Below are positions 1 to 7,615 of a stretch of 13,982 nucleotides of DNA, one piece after another. Made by a program: the position numbers and the translations under genes. Each line of letters begins with the position of its first letter. Within the stretch, counting starts at the first letter, position 1. The notes beneath the pieces were generated by a model. That model worked only from the letters and a program-made list of their open reading frames with translations. It searched no databases and was not told where the DNA came from. Origin of the DNA: Deltaproteobacteria bacterium (lineage in GTDB: Bacteria > Desulfobacterota > GWC2-55-46 > DRQE01); NCBI GenBank assembly GCA_030631875.1, contig DAOVKH010000017.1, positions 1 to 13,982 on the forward strand. The letters run 5' to 3'.

Positions 1-1
1 G

Positions 2-322
2 GTCAAGTACGACGGCCTTATCACCGAAGAGGTCGCCTCCGGTGGGCTTAAGATGCTGGAGATAGATTCATGTGGATTCGACAAGATGGATAGGCGTATT
101 CTTTCGATTATCATAGAAAAGTTCTCAGGCGGGCCTGTTGGGATAGACTCCATAGCCGCCGCCTTGCACGAGACGCGAGACGCTATAGAAGACATCTACG
201 AGCCTTACCTTATACAAGAAGGGTTCTTAAAGCGTACGCCACGCGGACGCGTGGCAACGGAGCGTGCCTACGCGCACATGGGTATTCCTTATAAAGGTGA
301 CACGCAGGGGAATCTCATCTAA
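2..322 (+). CDS. ruvB: Holliday junction branch-migration helicase RuvB, C-terminal part (5' end outside window)
   Basis: This is the last 106 residues of RuvB, the hexameric AAA+ motor that drives RuvAB branch migration of Holliday junctions. The reading frame is open from base 2, so the true start lies upstream; the ATG at 53 is internal. What remains is the end of the lid region and the winged-helix DNA-binding domain. It contains the family signatures CGFDKMDRRIL, IIEKFSGGPVG, EPYLIQEGFLKRTPRGR and ATERAYAHMG; the RTPRGR turn is the wing that contacts DNA. The Walker A and B motifs are not in the window. A short tail (YKGDTQGNLI) follows the domain. queH starts 6 bp after the stop, so the two are probably co-transcribed. 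Identification rests on motif recognition and is firm. Confidence 0.95.
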   Translation, partial: VKYDGLITEEVASGGLKMLEIDSCGFDKMDRRILSIIIEKFSGGPVGIDSIAAALHETRDAIEDIYEPYLIQEGFLKRTPRGRVATERAYAHMGIPYKGDTQGNLI

Positions 323-328
323 AGAGCC

Positions 329-949
329 ATGCCCCCATCTATTAAGAAGATATTATTCCACCTTTGTTGCGGCCCTTGCTCTATCTATCCCATTAAGGAA
401 CTCTTGAAGGAACGCTTCGAAGTCTCAGGCTTCTTCTATAACCCCAACATCCATCCCCGTAAGGAATTCGAGATACGCCTCGAAAGCTCAAAGAGGTTAG
501 CCGAGATGTTGGGGGTCGACATGATATTCCATGAAGAGTATACGCCAAAGGATTTTTTTAACGGGCTACCATCTATGAAGGACTCAGTAGAGGTGTCAGC
601 CTCTGCTGATACAGAGAGGTGTAAGCATTGCTACTCCATACGCTTGAAGGCTACGGCAAAGGCGGCCAAGGATAACGGCTTTGATTACTTCTCGACCTCA
701 CTCTTATATAGTCGCCACCAGAACCACGAAGAGATAATCTCCCTTGCCCGTTCCATTGCAAAGGAGGTGGGCGTTTCGTTCTTCTATGAAGACTTTAGAG
801 AGGGCTGGCAGGCGGGCATCGACGAATCAAAGGAGATGGGGTTATACAGGCAGAAGTATTGCGGATGTATATTCTCTCTTAACGAACGAAGGCAAAACGG
901 CAAGAGTGTTACTAAGTTTATAGCAAAGGTAGATAACGGAAAGGTATAA
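329..949 (+). CDS. queH: Epoxyqueuosine reductase QueH (DUF208 family)
   Basis: QueH carries out the last step of queuosine tRNA modification, reducing epoxyqueuosine to queuosine in the wobble position of GUN-anticodon tRNAs. It is the non-cobalamin alternative to QueG. The 206-residue protein is full length for the family. The expected cysteines are present: C13, C14 and C17 in HLCCGPCS, C98 and C101 in RCKHCYSIRL, and C178 and C180 in YCGCIFS. Members bind a 4Fe-4S cluster through the paired N-terminal Cys and the central CxxC. The FYNPNIHP motif and the STSLLYSRHQNH segment are also typical. The ATG at 329 is the first usable start, 6 bp after ruvB; its ribosome binding site (AAAGAG) is modest. 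No other queuosine gene is nearby, so placement after ruvB looks like a housekeeping operon. Confidence 0.93.
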   Translation: MPPSIKKILFHLCCGPCSIYPIKELLKERFEVSGFFYNPNIHPRKEFEIRLESSKRLAEMLGVDMIFHEEYTPKDFFNGLPSMKDSVEVSASADTERCKHCYSIRLKATAKAAKDNGFDYFSTSLLYSRHQNHEEIISLARSIAKEVGVSFFYEDFREGWQAGIDESKEMGLYRQKYCGCIFSLNERRQNGKSVTKFIAKVDNGKV

Positions 950-998
950 GTGCATTAAAGCGGCAAATGAGTACTTTATTCTTGCTCGTTCTAAAAAC

Positions 999-1027
999 TT
1001 GTTTTTTCGCTCTCTTTAAGGTACTTT
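999..1027 (+). promoter_or_regulatory. Possible promoter for purL
   Basis: TTGTTT (999-1004) and TACTTT (1022-1027) are separated by 17 bp, a plausible but weak sigma70-type pair. Transcription from it would start only a few bases before the purL ATG at 1040, giving an almost leaderless message. No good Shine-Dalgarno sits at the normal distance from that ATG, which fits. The 90-bp gap also carries the 8-base direct repeat GTACTTTA at 971-978 and 1021-1028. This is pattern matching only. Confidence 0.25.
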
Positions 1028-1039
1028 AATCGGATACTT

Positions 1040-3256
1040 ATGAAGATAACTGACGATACTATAGAAGAACACGGCCTAACACGCCAGGAGTACGAACGCA
1101 TAGTCGACGGCCTTGGCGGGAGAGAGCCGAATATTACGGAACTCGGCGTATTTTCGGTCATGTGGAGCGAACATTGTTCGTATAAATCCTCACGCATTCA
1201 CCTGAAGAAACTACCCTCTGAGGGTGATTGTGTAATAGAAGGCCCCGGCGAGAACGCAGGAGTCATCGATATAGGCGACGGCCTAGCCGTTGCATTTAAG
1301 ATGGAGAGCCACAACCACCCAAGCTTCATAGAGCCCTTTCAGGGGGCGGCTACGGGCGTTGGAGGCATATTGAGAGACGTATTTACGATGGGTGCAAGAC
1401 CCGTTGCTCTCCTTAATTCCCTTCGCTTTGGCGCACCGGAGAATGCCAAGACCGCTTACTTACTCGAAGGTGCTGTTGCCGGTATCGCCGGTTATGGCAA
1501 CTGCATGGGCATACCGACCGTTGGCGGAGAGGTCGCATTCCATGAATCATATAACGGCAATTGCTTAGTAAATGCGATGACCGTTGGTGTTCTTAAGGCC
1601 GACAAGATATTTAAGGGCAATGCTTCGGGCATTGGCAACCCTGTGATGTATGTTGGCTCGCGTACGGGCAGGGACGGCATCCACGGTGCTACTATGGCGA
1701 GCGACGTATTTGGCGAGGGCGGCGAAGAACGGCGGCCGACCGTGCAGGTAGGAGACCCGTTTACAGAGAAGCTACTCCTCGAAGCCTGCTTAGAGGTCTT
1801 TAAGACCGACCATGTCGTAGGGGTTCAGGATATGGGTGCGGCGGGATTAACGTCTTCGAGCATTGAGATGGCCTCGCGTGCCGGGACGGGAATAGATATA
1901 GACGTTAAAGATGTACCAAGGCGTGAAGAGGGAATGACACCCTACGAGATACTCCTCTCCGAGTCGCAGGAGCGTATGCTCTTTGTCTTGAAGATTGGTA
2001 GCGAAGCGGCCGTGCGTGAGATATTTAAGAAGTGGGATTTAGAGGCGGTCGTAATAGGGGAGGTTACCGGTACGGGACGTGTAATCATAAGGGAGGGCGA
2101 AGAGGTAGTCGCCGATATGCCCGTAGATACCCTAACCGATGCGGCTCCCGTCTATAATCGACCAATAAAGAGACCCGACAGCCAGGACGAATTAAATCGC
2201 CTTGATATGGACTCTATATCTCTGCCAACCGACTACAATGAAACACTCTTGAGCCTTTTGGCTTCACTCAATATAGCAAGTAAGGAGTGGGTATACGAGC
2301 AATACGACCATATGGTTCGTACCGATACGCTCGTCATGCCCGGTTCCGACGCCGCCGTTGTGCGCATAAAGGGTACGACCAAGGCTCTGGCCATGTCGGT
2401 GGATTGTAATTCACGGTACTGTTACTTAGATCCGTTCACAGGGGCGGCAATAGCCGTGGCCGAGGCGGCAAGGAACGTAAGCGTTTCCGGTGCCAAGCCT
2501 CTGGCGATAACCGATTGCCTTAACTTCGGCAACCCTGAACGCCCTGAGGTTATGTGGCAATTCGAGCAGGCAATACTCGGCATCAGAGAAGCGTCTCTTA
2601 AGCTCGGCGTACCGGTCATTAGCGGTAATGTGAGCCTCTATAACGAAACGTCAGGTACTGCCATATACCCGACCCCTACGATAGGTGCTGTCGGCCTCAT
2701 TGAAGACAGTTTAAAGGTAACGACACAGTACTTTAAGGACGCAGGCGACGTTATCGTACTCCTTGGTGAAAACTTAGAGGAGCTCGGCGGCAGTGAGTAC
2801 CTTAAAGTCACCCGTGGCCTTGATAAAGGTATGTGTCCGGTACTCGACTTGGATAAAGAGTTAGCACTTCAAGAAGCTTGTCGTGAGGCCATATTGAGTG
2901 GTATAATTAAATCCGCGCACGATATCTCTATAGGAGGGCTGGCCGTAGCTATAGCCAAGTCCGCCCTTAACCCGAAAGGGGCTGTAGGCGCTGAGGTTAA
3001 TGTTGCGGACAGTAATACCAAAGAAGGCATACGCAATGACGCGCTCCTATTTGGCGAAACGCAGTCTCGCGTTATCTTGACACTTAAGGAGTCCGACTTA
3101 GAAGCTCTGAGCGTTATCGCTAAGGCTAATGGAGTGCCTTTTAAGGCAATAGGGCACGTCGGTGGCGATAGGCTAAAGATAAATGGTTTGATAGATATTC
3201 CGCTTGGTGAGGTCTCGCTTAAGTGGAAGAGTATGATAAAGAATTTTGTCGCATAA
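1040..3256 (+). CDS. purL: Phosphoribosylformylglycinamidine synthase, small-type PurL subunit
   Basis: PurL makes FGAM from FGAR, ATP and ammonia, the fourth step of purine synthesis. At 738 residues this is the small form found in Bacillus and Thermotoga, which works with separate PurQ (glutaminase) and PurS. The fused glutaminase domain of the roughly 1,300-residue enterobacterial enzyme is absent. Seen here: SEHCSYKSS with the conserved His at residue 45, the nucleotide-site segment KMESHNHPSFIEPFQGAATG, a long AIRS-like repeat with VQDMGAAGLTSSS, and the second-half motifs NFGNPERPEVMWQF and ISGNVSLYNE. The first ATG matching family N-termini is at 1040; it lacks an obvious Shine-Dalgarno. 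purF follows 26 bp after the stop, giving a purL-purF pair. purQ and purS are not in the window and must lie elsewhere. Confidence 0.97.
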   Translation: MKITDDTIEEHGLTRQEYERIVDGLGGREPNITELGVFSVMWSEHCSYKSSRIHLKKLPSEGDCVIEGPGENAGVIDIGDGLAVAFKMESHNHPSFIEPFQGAATGVGGILRDVFTMGARPVALLNSLRFGAPENAKTAYLLEGAVAGIAGYGNCMGIPTVGGEVAFHESYNGNCLVNAMTVGVLKADKIFKGNASGIGNPVMYVGSRTGRDGIHGATMASDVFGEGGEERRPTVQVGDPFTEKLLLEACLEVFKTDHVVGVQDMGAAGLTSSSIEMASRAGTGIDIDVKDVPRREEGMTPYEILLSESQERMLFVLKIGSEAAVREIFKKWDLEAVVIGEVTGTGRVIIREGEEVVADMPVDTLTDAAPVYNRPIKRPDSQDELNRLDMDSISLPTDYNETLLSLLASLNIASKEWVYEQYDHMVRTDTLVMPGSDAAVVRIKGTTKALAMSVDCNSRYCYLDPFTGAAIAVAEAARNVSVSGAKPLAITDCLNFGNPERPEVMWQFEQAILGIREASLKLGVPVISGNVSLYNETSGTAIYPTPTIGAVGLIEDSLKVTTQYFKDAGDVIVLLGENLEELGGSEYLKVTRGLDKGMCPVLDLDKELALQEACREAILSGIIKSAHDISIGGLAVAIAKSALNPKGAVGAEVNVADSNTKEGIRNDALLFGETQSRVILTLKESDLEALSVIAKANGVPFKAIGHVGGDRLKINGLIDIPLGEVSLKWKSMIKNFVA

Positions 3257-3270
3257 TTTACGAGTACCTT

Positions 3271-3276
3271 GAGGAG
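3271..3276 (+). promoter_or_regulatory. Ribosome binding site that fixes the purF start
   Basis: GAGGAG lies 6 bp before the ATG at 3283. The upstream in-frame ATG at 3223 lies inside purL and would add 20 residues that resemble nothing in the PurF family, so 3283 is preferred. Confidence 0.7.
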
Positions 3277-3282
3277 AGCCCA

Positions 3283-4680
3283 ATGTTTGACAAGTTTAAA
3301 GACGAGTGCGGTGTCATAGGCATATACAACCACAAAGAGGCCGCAAATATCGCCTACCTTGGCCTCCACGCCCTTCAGCACAGAGGCCAGGAGAGTGCCG
3401 GCATAGTCTCTTCGGACGGAGCCAGCCTATACTCTCATAAAGGGATGGGGCTTGTCTCGGATATATTCACAAAGCGAGAGCTTAAGGCCATGCCCGGAAG
3501 CTCGGCCATAGGGCACGTTCGCTACTCAACGGCAGGCGGCTCGCATATAAAGAACGCACAGCCCTTTCTTGTAGATTACTCCAGAGGTTCAATTGCCATA
3601 GCCCATAACGGAAACCTCGTAAACGCAGGCCACCTGCGTGACGAGCTTGAGGCATACGGCTCTATATTCCAATCAGATATGGATACAGAGGCCATAGTGC
3701 ATCTGATAGCGTCGAGTAAGGAGAACGAACTCGTCGACAGGCTTAGCTACGCTCTCGGCAGGGTTAAGGGGTCTTATTCGCTCGTCGTCTTAACGGAAAA
3801 ACGTCTCATTGCAGCCAGAGACCCGCATGGCTTCAGGCCGTTGGTCTTGGGGCGGTTAAAGGGGAGCTGGATAGTCGCCTCCGAGACCTGTGCCTTTGAT
3901 CTCATTGAAGCCGAATATGTGCGTGAAATAGAGCCGGGCGAAATACTCGTCATAGACGACAACGGCACAACATCTCATAAACCCTATGAAAAGCGTCGTT
4001 ACACGCCGTGCATATTCGAGCATATATACTTCGCGCGCCCTGACAGTAATGTCTTCGGGGTGAATGTCTACGAAGTCCGGAAAAACTTCGGCAGAGAGCT
4101 TGCCAAGGAACACCCCGTAGAGGCCGATATCGTAATCCCCGTACCCGACTCAGGTGTCGGCGCGGCCATCGGTTACGCCGAAGCTTCAAAGATCCCATTT
4201 GAGATGGGAATCGTCAGAAGCCATTACGTGGGCAGAACATTTATCGAACCGAGAGATTCCATCAGAAACTTCGGCGTAAAGTTAAAGCTCAACGCTATAG
4301 GCGACTTCATTAAGGGTAAGCGTGTGGTGGTCGTGGATGATTCAATCGTACGCGGCACTACGAGCCGTAAGATAGTGCGCATGATAAGAGACGCCGGAGC
4401 AAAAGAAGTGCATATGCGCATAAGCTCTCCGCCGACGCTCGCATCGTGTTTTTACGGAATAGATACCCCGACGAGCGGCGAGCTTATAGCCGCAAACCAC
4501 AGTGTAGAAGAGATTAACAGATACATCAGCTCCGATACGCTCGCCTACATAAGCGTCAAGGGGCTTTACCGCGCCGTAGGAAGAGAAGAAGATTCCTTCT
4601 GCGATGCCTGCTTTACAGGGAAGTACCCCGTTGAGATACCAAGCAAGAGAGTTCCGCCGCAAATGGTCTTATTTAAATAA
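3283..4680 (+). CDS. purF: Amidophosphoribosyltransferase PurF, propeptide and Fe-S type
   Basis: PurF commits PRPP to purine synthesis, converting PRPP and glutamine to phosphoribosylamine. The 465-residue protein has an N-terminal class II glutaminase half and a C-terminal phosphoribosyltransferase half. C9 in DECGVIG is the catalytic nucleophile after removal of an 8-residue propeptide. HALQHRGQESAG, GHVRYSTAG and HNGNL are glutaminase motifs. VVVVDDSIVRGTT (348-360) is the PRPP loop. Cysteines C243 (TPCIFE), C389 (ASCFYG), C440 and C443 (FCDACF) match the four ligands of the 4Fe-4S cluster in the Bacillus-type enzyme; this cluster and the propeptide are absent from E. coli PurF. The start at 3283 is chosen from the family N-terminus and a good ribosome binding site. 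It follows purL by 26 bp, consistent with one operon. Confidence 0.97.
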   Translation: MFDKFKDECGVIGIYNHKEAANIAYLGLHALQHRGQESAGIVSSDGASLYSHKGMGLVSDIFTKRELKAMPGSSAIGHVRYSTAGGSHIKNAQPFLVDYSRGSIAIAHNGNLVNAGHLRDELEAYGSIFQSDMDTEAIVHLIASSKENELVDRLSYALGRVKGSYSLVVLTEKRLIAARDPHGFRPLVLGRLKGSWIVASETCAFDLIEAEYVREIEPGEILVIDDNGTTSHKPYEKRRYTPCIFEHIYFARPDSNVFGVNVYEVRKNFGRELAKEHPVEADIVIPVPDSGVGAAIGYAEASKIPFEMGIVRSHYVGRTFIEPRDSIRNFGVKLKLNAIGDFIKGKRVVVVDDSIVRGTTSRKIVRMIRDAGAKEVHMRISSPPTLASCFYGIDTPTSGELIAANHSVEEINRYISSDTLAYISVKGLYRAVGREEDSFCDACFTGKYPVEIPSKRVPPQMVLFK

Positions 4681-4692
4681 TCTGATAATCTT

Positions 4693-4698
4693 AAGGTG
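4693..4698 (+). promoter_or_regulatory. Ribosome binding site supporting a TTG start
   Basis: AAGGTG ends 4 bp before the TTG at 4703, which begins a clean lipoprotein signal peptide. The in-frame ATG at 4604 is inside purF and would put about 33 non-signal residues in front. Confidence 0.5.
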
Positions 4699-4702
4699 TG
4701 CG

Positions 4703-5377
4703 TTGAATATACAAAGACTATACATAGTGCTACTAATCCTTCTGACCTTCACCGTCTCGGGCTGCTTAAGTGCGCCTAAGAAAAGTGTCGCTGAGCAGGA
4801 ATCGGCAATAGAAGATTCTATCAAGGAGACTACTTACGCGGATGTCTTTAGTAAGTGGAGCAGAGGGGATAAGCTATTCAAGGACTTTGAACCACGCCTG
4901 CATATAAACGCGACACTCAAGAGTAGAGAATTTAGAAGTGCCTATGCCAAAGAGTACGCCGAACGTTTCGGCTTCGATGCCGATAAAGAGGCTGTCTTAT
5001 TAAGTAATGAACTCGACAGCTACGACGCCTATAATGAGTTTCTTGTCTCAACCTATACGCCAAGTGACGACTGGAATGATTTCGCCGAAGAGGACTCCAT
5101 ATGGCAATTATATTTAGTAGACTCCGAGGGGCGAAGAGCCGAGCCTGTAGAGATAGAGGAGCTTGACAAAAAGAACGTCACTCTAAGAGAGTTCTTTCCG
5201 TTCATAGACCCGTGGAGCAAGGTCTACTTAGTGCGCTTCCCGCGTTATGATACAAGCGGCATCATACCTATCGGTGATAAAGAGAGCGCTGTATTGAAAC
5301 TCGTCATAACCGGCATAAAGGCAAAGGGCGAGCTTACCTGGAATATCGTCACAATCGACGAATCAGTACTTCGTTAG
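4703..5377 (+). CDS. Uncharacterised lipoprotein
   Basis: I do not recognise a characterised family. With a TTG start at 4703 the protein has 224 residues and a textbook lipoprotein signal: Arg5, a hydrophobic core (LYIVLLILLTFTV) and the lipobox V18-S19-G20-C21. Cleavage before C21 would give a lipid-anchored periplasmic protein. The mature part starts with a polar, charged linker and then a folded, mixed alpha/beta-looking region rich in acidic and aromatic residues (YADVFSKWSRGDKLF, RFGFDADKEAVLL, LREFFPFIDPWSKVYLVRFP). No transmembrane segment, repeat or catalytic motif is obvious. It begins 22 bp after purF and ends 54 bp before the cyclase gene, so it may be read through from purF or act with the CHASE2 cyclase, whose sensor domain is also periplasmic. 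Existence of the gene is well supported; its role is unknown. Confidence 0.8.
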   Translation: MNIQRLYIVLLILLTFTVSGCLSAPKKSVAEQESAIEDSIKETTYADVFSKWSRGDKLFKDFEPRLHINATLKSREFRSAYAKEYAERFGFDADKEAVLLSNELDSYDAYNEFLVSTYTPSDDWNDFAEEDSIWQLYLVDSEGRRAEPVEIEELDKKNVTLREFFPFIDPWSKVYLVRFPRYDTSGIIPIGDKESAVLKLVITGIKAKGELTWNIVTIDESVLR

Positions 5378-5431
5378 TGTTGCGGCCTCTATACATTAAT
5401 GTGCACTTTAAATTAGTATTGCTCAGGGCAT

Positions 5432-7606
5432 ATGAAACTTATAGATAAAATAACAGACTCACTCTCCACGCGCGGTGCCATTGCCTTTATAATCCTTTCG
5501 TTATTTTCATCTCTTATAGTGCTCCTGATATTCTTTGCCAAGCCCGAATTCATAAACCTCTTAGACCTGAAACTTACCGACTCAATGTTCCGTATTAGAG
5601 CTGACGTATCGCCTCCCGGTGATGTCGTAGTGATTGCTATAGACGAAAAAAGTGTCAATGAACTTGGGCGTTGGCCCTGGAAGAGGGGGCATATAGGGGA
5701 GCTTCTTTATGGCTTGAAGGACGCTCGGGTCGTTGCCCTTGATATGATATTCTCAGAGAGCTCGGAGACAGAGAACGACGAGGCATTGGCTCAGGCCATA
5801 AAGGCTAATGGCAATGTCGTCCTTGGGTACTTCTTTAGAGACGATGCCACTGAAGAGCCGAGTGAGAAGAGCATGGAGTATCTCAACGACTCTAAGCTTA
5901 GCGCTATACGCTTCTTAGGGGATGCCACAGATCTATCGGAGGCCGAGCTTACGCCCGAATACTTTGCGAATGTATTTACAGGTGTCGAGACCAACATAGA
6001 CCTCCTGCACGAAGGTTCTTTGGGAGTAGGGTCATTTAATATCCTTCCAAGTATAGACGGTGTCTTAAGAGAGGCAAACCTCATCTACGGTTACGGTGAG
6101 GAGGGGATATATCCGACACTTGCCATAGAGGCGTTAAAGGCCTACTACGACGATGAGCTTCTACTGACGGTAGCGCCTTACGGGATAGATAGCGTAGCCA
6201 TAGGTGATAAGGTGATACCACTTAGTGAGAGCGGTGCTTATACGTTGAATTACTACGGCCCCGGCAGTGTTACATTCACCACATACCCGGCCGTCGATGT
6301 CATTAAGGGGAGAATCAGCCCCGAGACCTTTAAGGATAAAATAATCTTTGTCGGTGCAACCGAGATAGGCATATACGATTTAAGGGTTACACCCATTGAC
6401 CCTGTCTATCCGGGAGTAGAGGTGCACGCCACGATAGCAGGAAACGTCCTTCAAGAACGCTTCCTTATACGCGACGGCACGACCGCCATGCTGACCGTCG
6501 TTCTAATATTCCTGATACCTCTGATGCTCGGCTATATCCTCTCAAGGGTGCACCGTACATATGTAGCTCTATTCGTATTTTCTATACTCTTTGCCGTCAT
6601 AGTGCTGACGGTCTACATCTCGTTTTCGAGTTTCAGTCTACTCTTAAATCTCATATACCCTTTATTAGCACTCAGTCTTTCGTATTTGATTACGGAAGCC
6701 TACAGAAACATTGTAGTAGAGAAGAAGAGTAAATTTTACAGAAAGGCCTTCTCTACGTATGTGCCTCCGGAGCTCGTCTCTGAGATAATAAAGAACCCGG
6801 AGAGCCTTAAGATAGGCGGCACGAAGAAGGTTATAAGCGTTCTCTTCTCTGACATAAGAGGCTTTACGACAATATCAGAGAGACTCACACCTGAAGAGCT
6901 TGTATCGCTACTGAACGAATATCTCTCACCGATGACCGAGATAGTCTTTAAGGAGCGGGGAATGCTCGATAAATATATCGGCGATGCCATAATGGCCATC
7001 TACAACGCACCACTTGACTTAGATGAGCATCCACGCCGCGCCTGTTCAACGGCCTTGAATATGCTAAAGGCTCTGCCGGCACTCAATAGAAAGTGGGCAA
7101 AGAGGGATTACCCTGAGCTTAAGGTAGGGCTCGGCATACATACGGGAGAAGCGGTCGTCGGCAACATGGGGGCGGCACTTCGCTTTGACTATACGGCCAT
7201 AGGCGATACCGTTAACTTGGCCGCGCGCCTTGAGGGTATGACAAAGCTCTATGGTGTTAAAATATTGGTAAGTCAATCTACCTATCAGGAGTGCAAGAGG
7301 TCATTCATATTCAGGCGCTTAGACTTTGTTAAGGTCAAGGGCAAGACCAAGCCTGTGGCCATCTACGAACTTATGGGGACTAACGACAGTGCCGGCGAGT
7401 ACGCTGAGCTTGCAACACTCTTTAAGGAGGCCCTCATAGATTACAGTAAAGGTAAGTTTAAGACCGCTCAAGCGGGTTTTGAAGATATCTTAAAGCAATA
7501 TCCCGACGACAGACCATCACAGCTCTTTATAGATAGGTGTCGTGAGTTTATCGTAACACCTCCGCCGCCGGGTTGGGACGGTTCCTACGTAGCCTTAAGC
7601 AAGTAA
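5432..7606 (+). CDS. CHASE2-domain membrane adenylate cyclase (class III)
   Basis: This is a 724-residue membrane signalling protein predicted to make cAMP from ATP. Order of parts: first membrane segment at about 16-36; periplasmic CHASE2 sensor at about 43-345 (VVVIAIDEKSVNELGRWPW is a hallmark); three membrane segments at about 352-371, 375-397 and 402-422; class III cyclase domain at about 465-645; a helical, TPR-like tail. In the cyclase, D474 (LFSDIRGFTT) and D518 (KYIGDAIMA) are the metal ligands. K514 and T588 fit adenine recognition, and N595 and R599 (VNLAARLE) are the transition-state residues, so it looks active. The tail ends in PPPPGWDG, seen in many CHASE2 cyclases. The ATG at 5432 has only a weak upstream purine run. 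The ligand of the sensor cannot be told from sequence. The gene converges on the M16 peptidase gene. Confidence 0.92.
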   Translation: MKLIDKITDSLSTRGAIAFIILSLFSSLIVLLIFFAKPEFINLLDLKLTDSMFRIRADVSPPGDVVVIAIDEKSVNELGRWPWKRGHIGELLYGLKDARVVALDMIFSESSETENDEALAQAIKANGNVVLGYFFRDDATEEPSEKSMEYLNDSKLSAIRFLGDATDLSEAELTPEYFANVFTGVETNIDLLHEGSLGVGSFNILPSIDGVLREANLIYGYGEEGIYPTLAIEALKAYYDDELLLTVAPYGIDSVAIGDKVIPLSESGAYTLNYYGPGSVTFTTYPAVDVIKGRISPETFKDKIIFVGATEIGIYDLRVTPIDPVYPGVEVHATIAGNVLQERFLIRDGTTAMLTVVLIFLIPLMLGYILSRVHRTYVALFVFSILFAVIVLTVYISFSSFSLLLNLIYPLLALSLSYLITEAYRNIVVEKKSKFYRKAFSTYVPPELVSEIIKNPESLKIGGTKKVISVLFSDIRGFTTISERLTPEELVSLLNEYLSPMTEIVFKERGMLDKYIGDAIMAIYNAPLDLDEHPRRACSTALNMLKALPALNRKWAKRDYPELKVGLGIHTGEAVVGNMGAALRFDYTAIGDTVNLAARLEGMTKLYGVKILVSQSTYQECKRSFIFRRLDFVKVKGKTKPVAIYELMGTNDSAGEYAELATLFKEALIDYSKGKFKTAQAGFEDILKQYPDDRPSQLFIDRCREFIVTPPPPGWDGSYVALSK

Positions 7607-7615
7607 GGCGGCTAC
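7589..7615. terminator. Hairpin across the two convergent stop codons
   Basis: GCCTTA (7592-7597) and TAAGGC (7604-7609) form a 6-bp stem with a 6-base loop. GTA (7589-7591) and TAC (7613-7615) can extend it past a 3-base bulge. The stem includes the cyclase TAA (7604-7606) and touches the peptidase stop (7612-7614). There is no T-run, so it is at best a weak bidirectional terminator or RNA 3'-end structure. Confidence 0.3.

Noticed and set aside
3223..3282. N-terminal extension of PurF from the ATG at 3223
   Set aside because: It lies inside purL, has no family similarity and would bury the propeptide before the catalytic Cys. The start at 3283 has a good ribosome binding site.
2869..3381. 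170-residue open frame on the minus strand over the purL/purF junction
   Set aside because: It is antisense to two well-supported genes, and its translation looks like a low-complexity shadow with no domain.
4604..4702. N-terminal extension of the lipoprotein from the ATG at 4604
   Set aside because: It overlaps purF by 77 bases and would place about 33 polar residues before the signal peptide.
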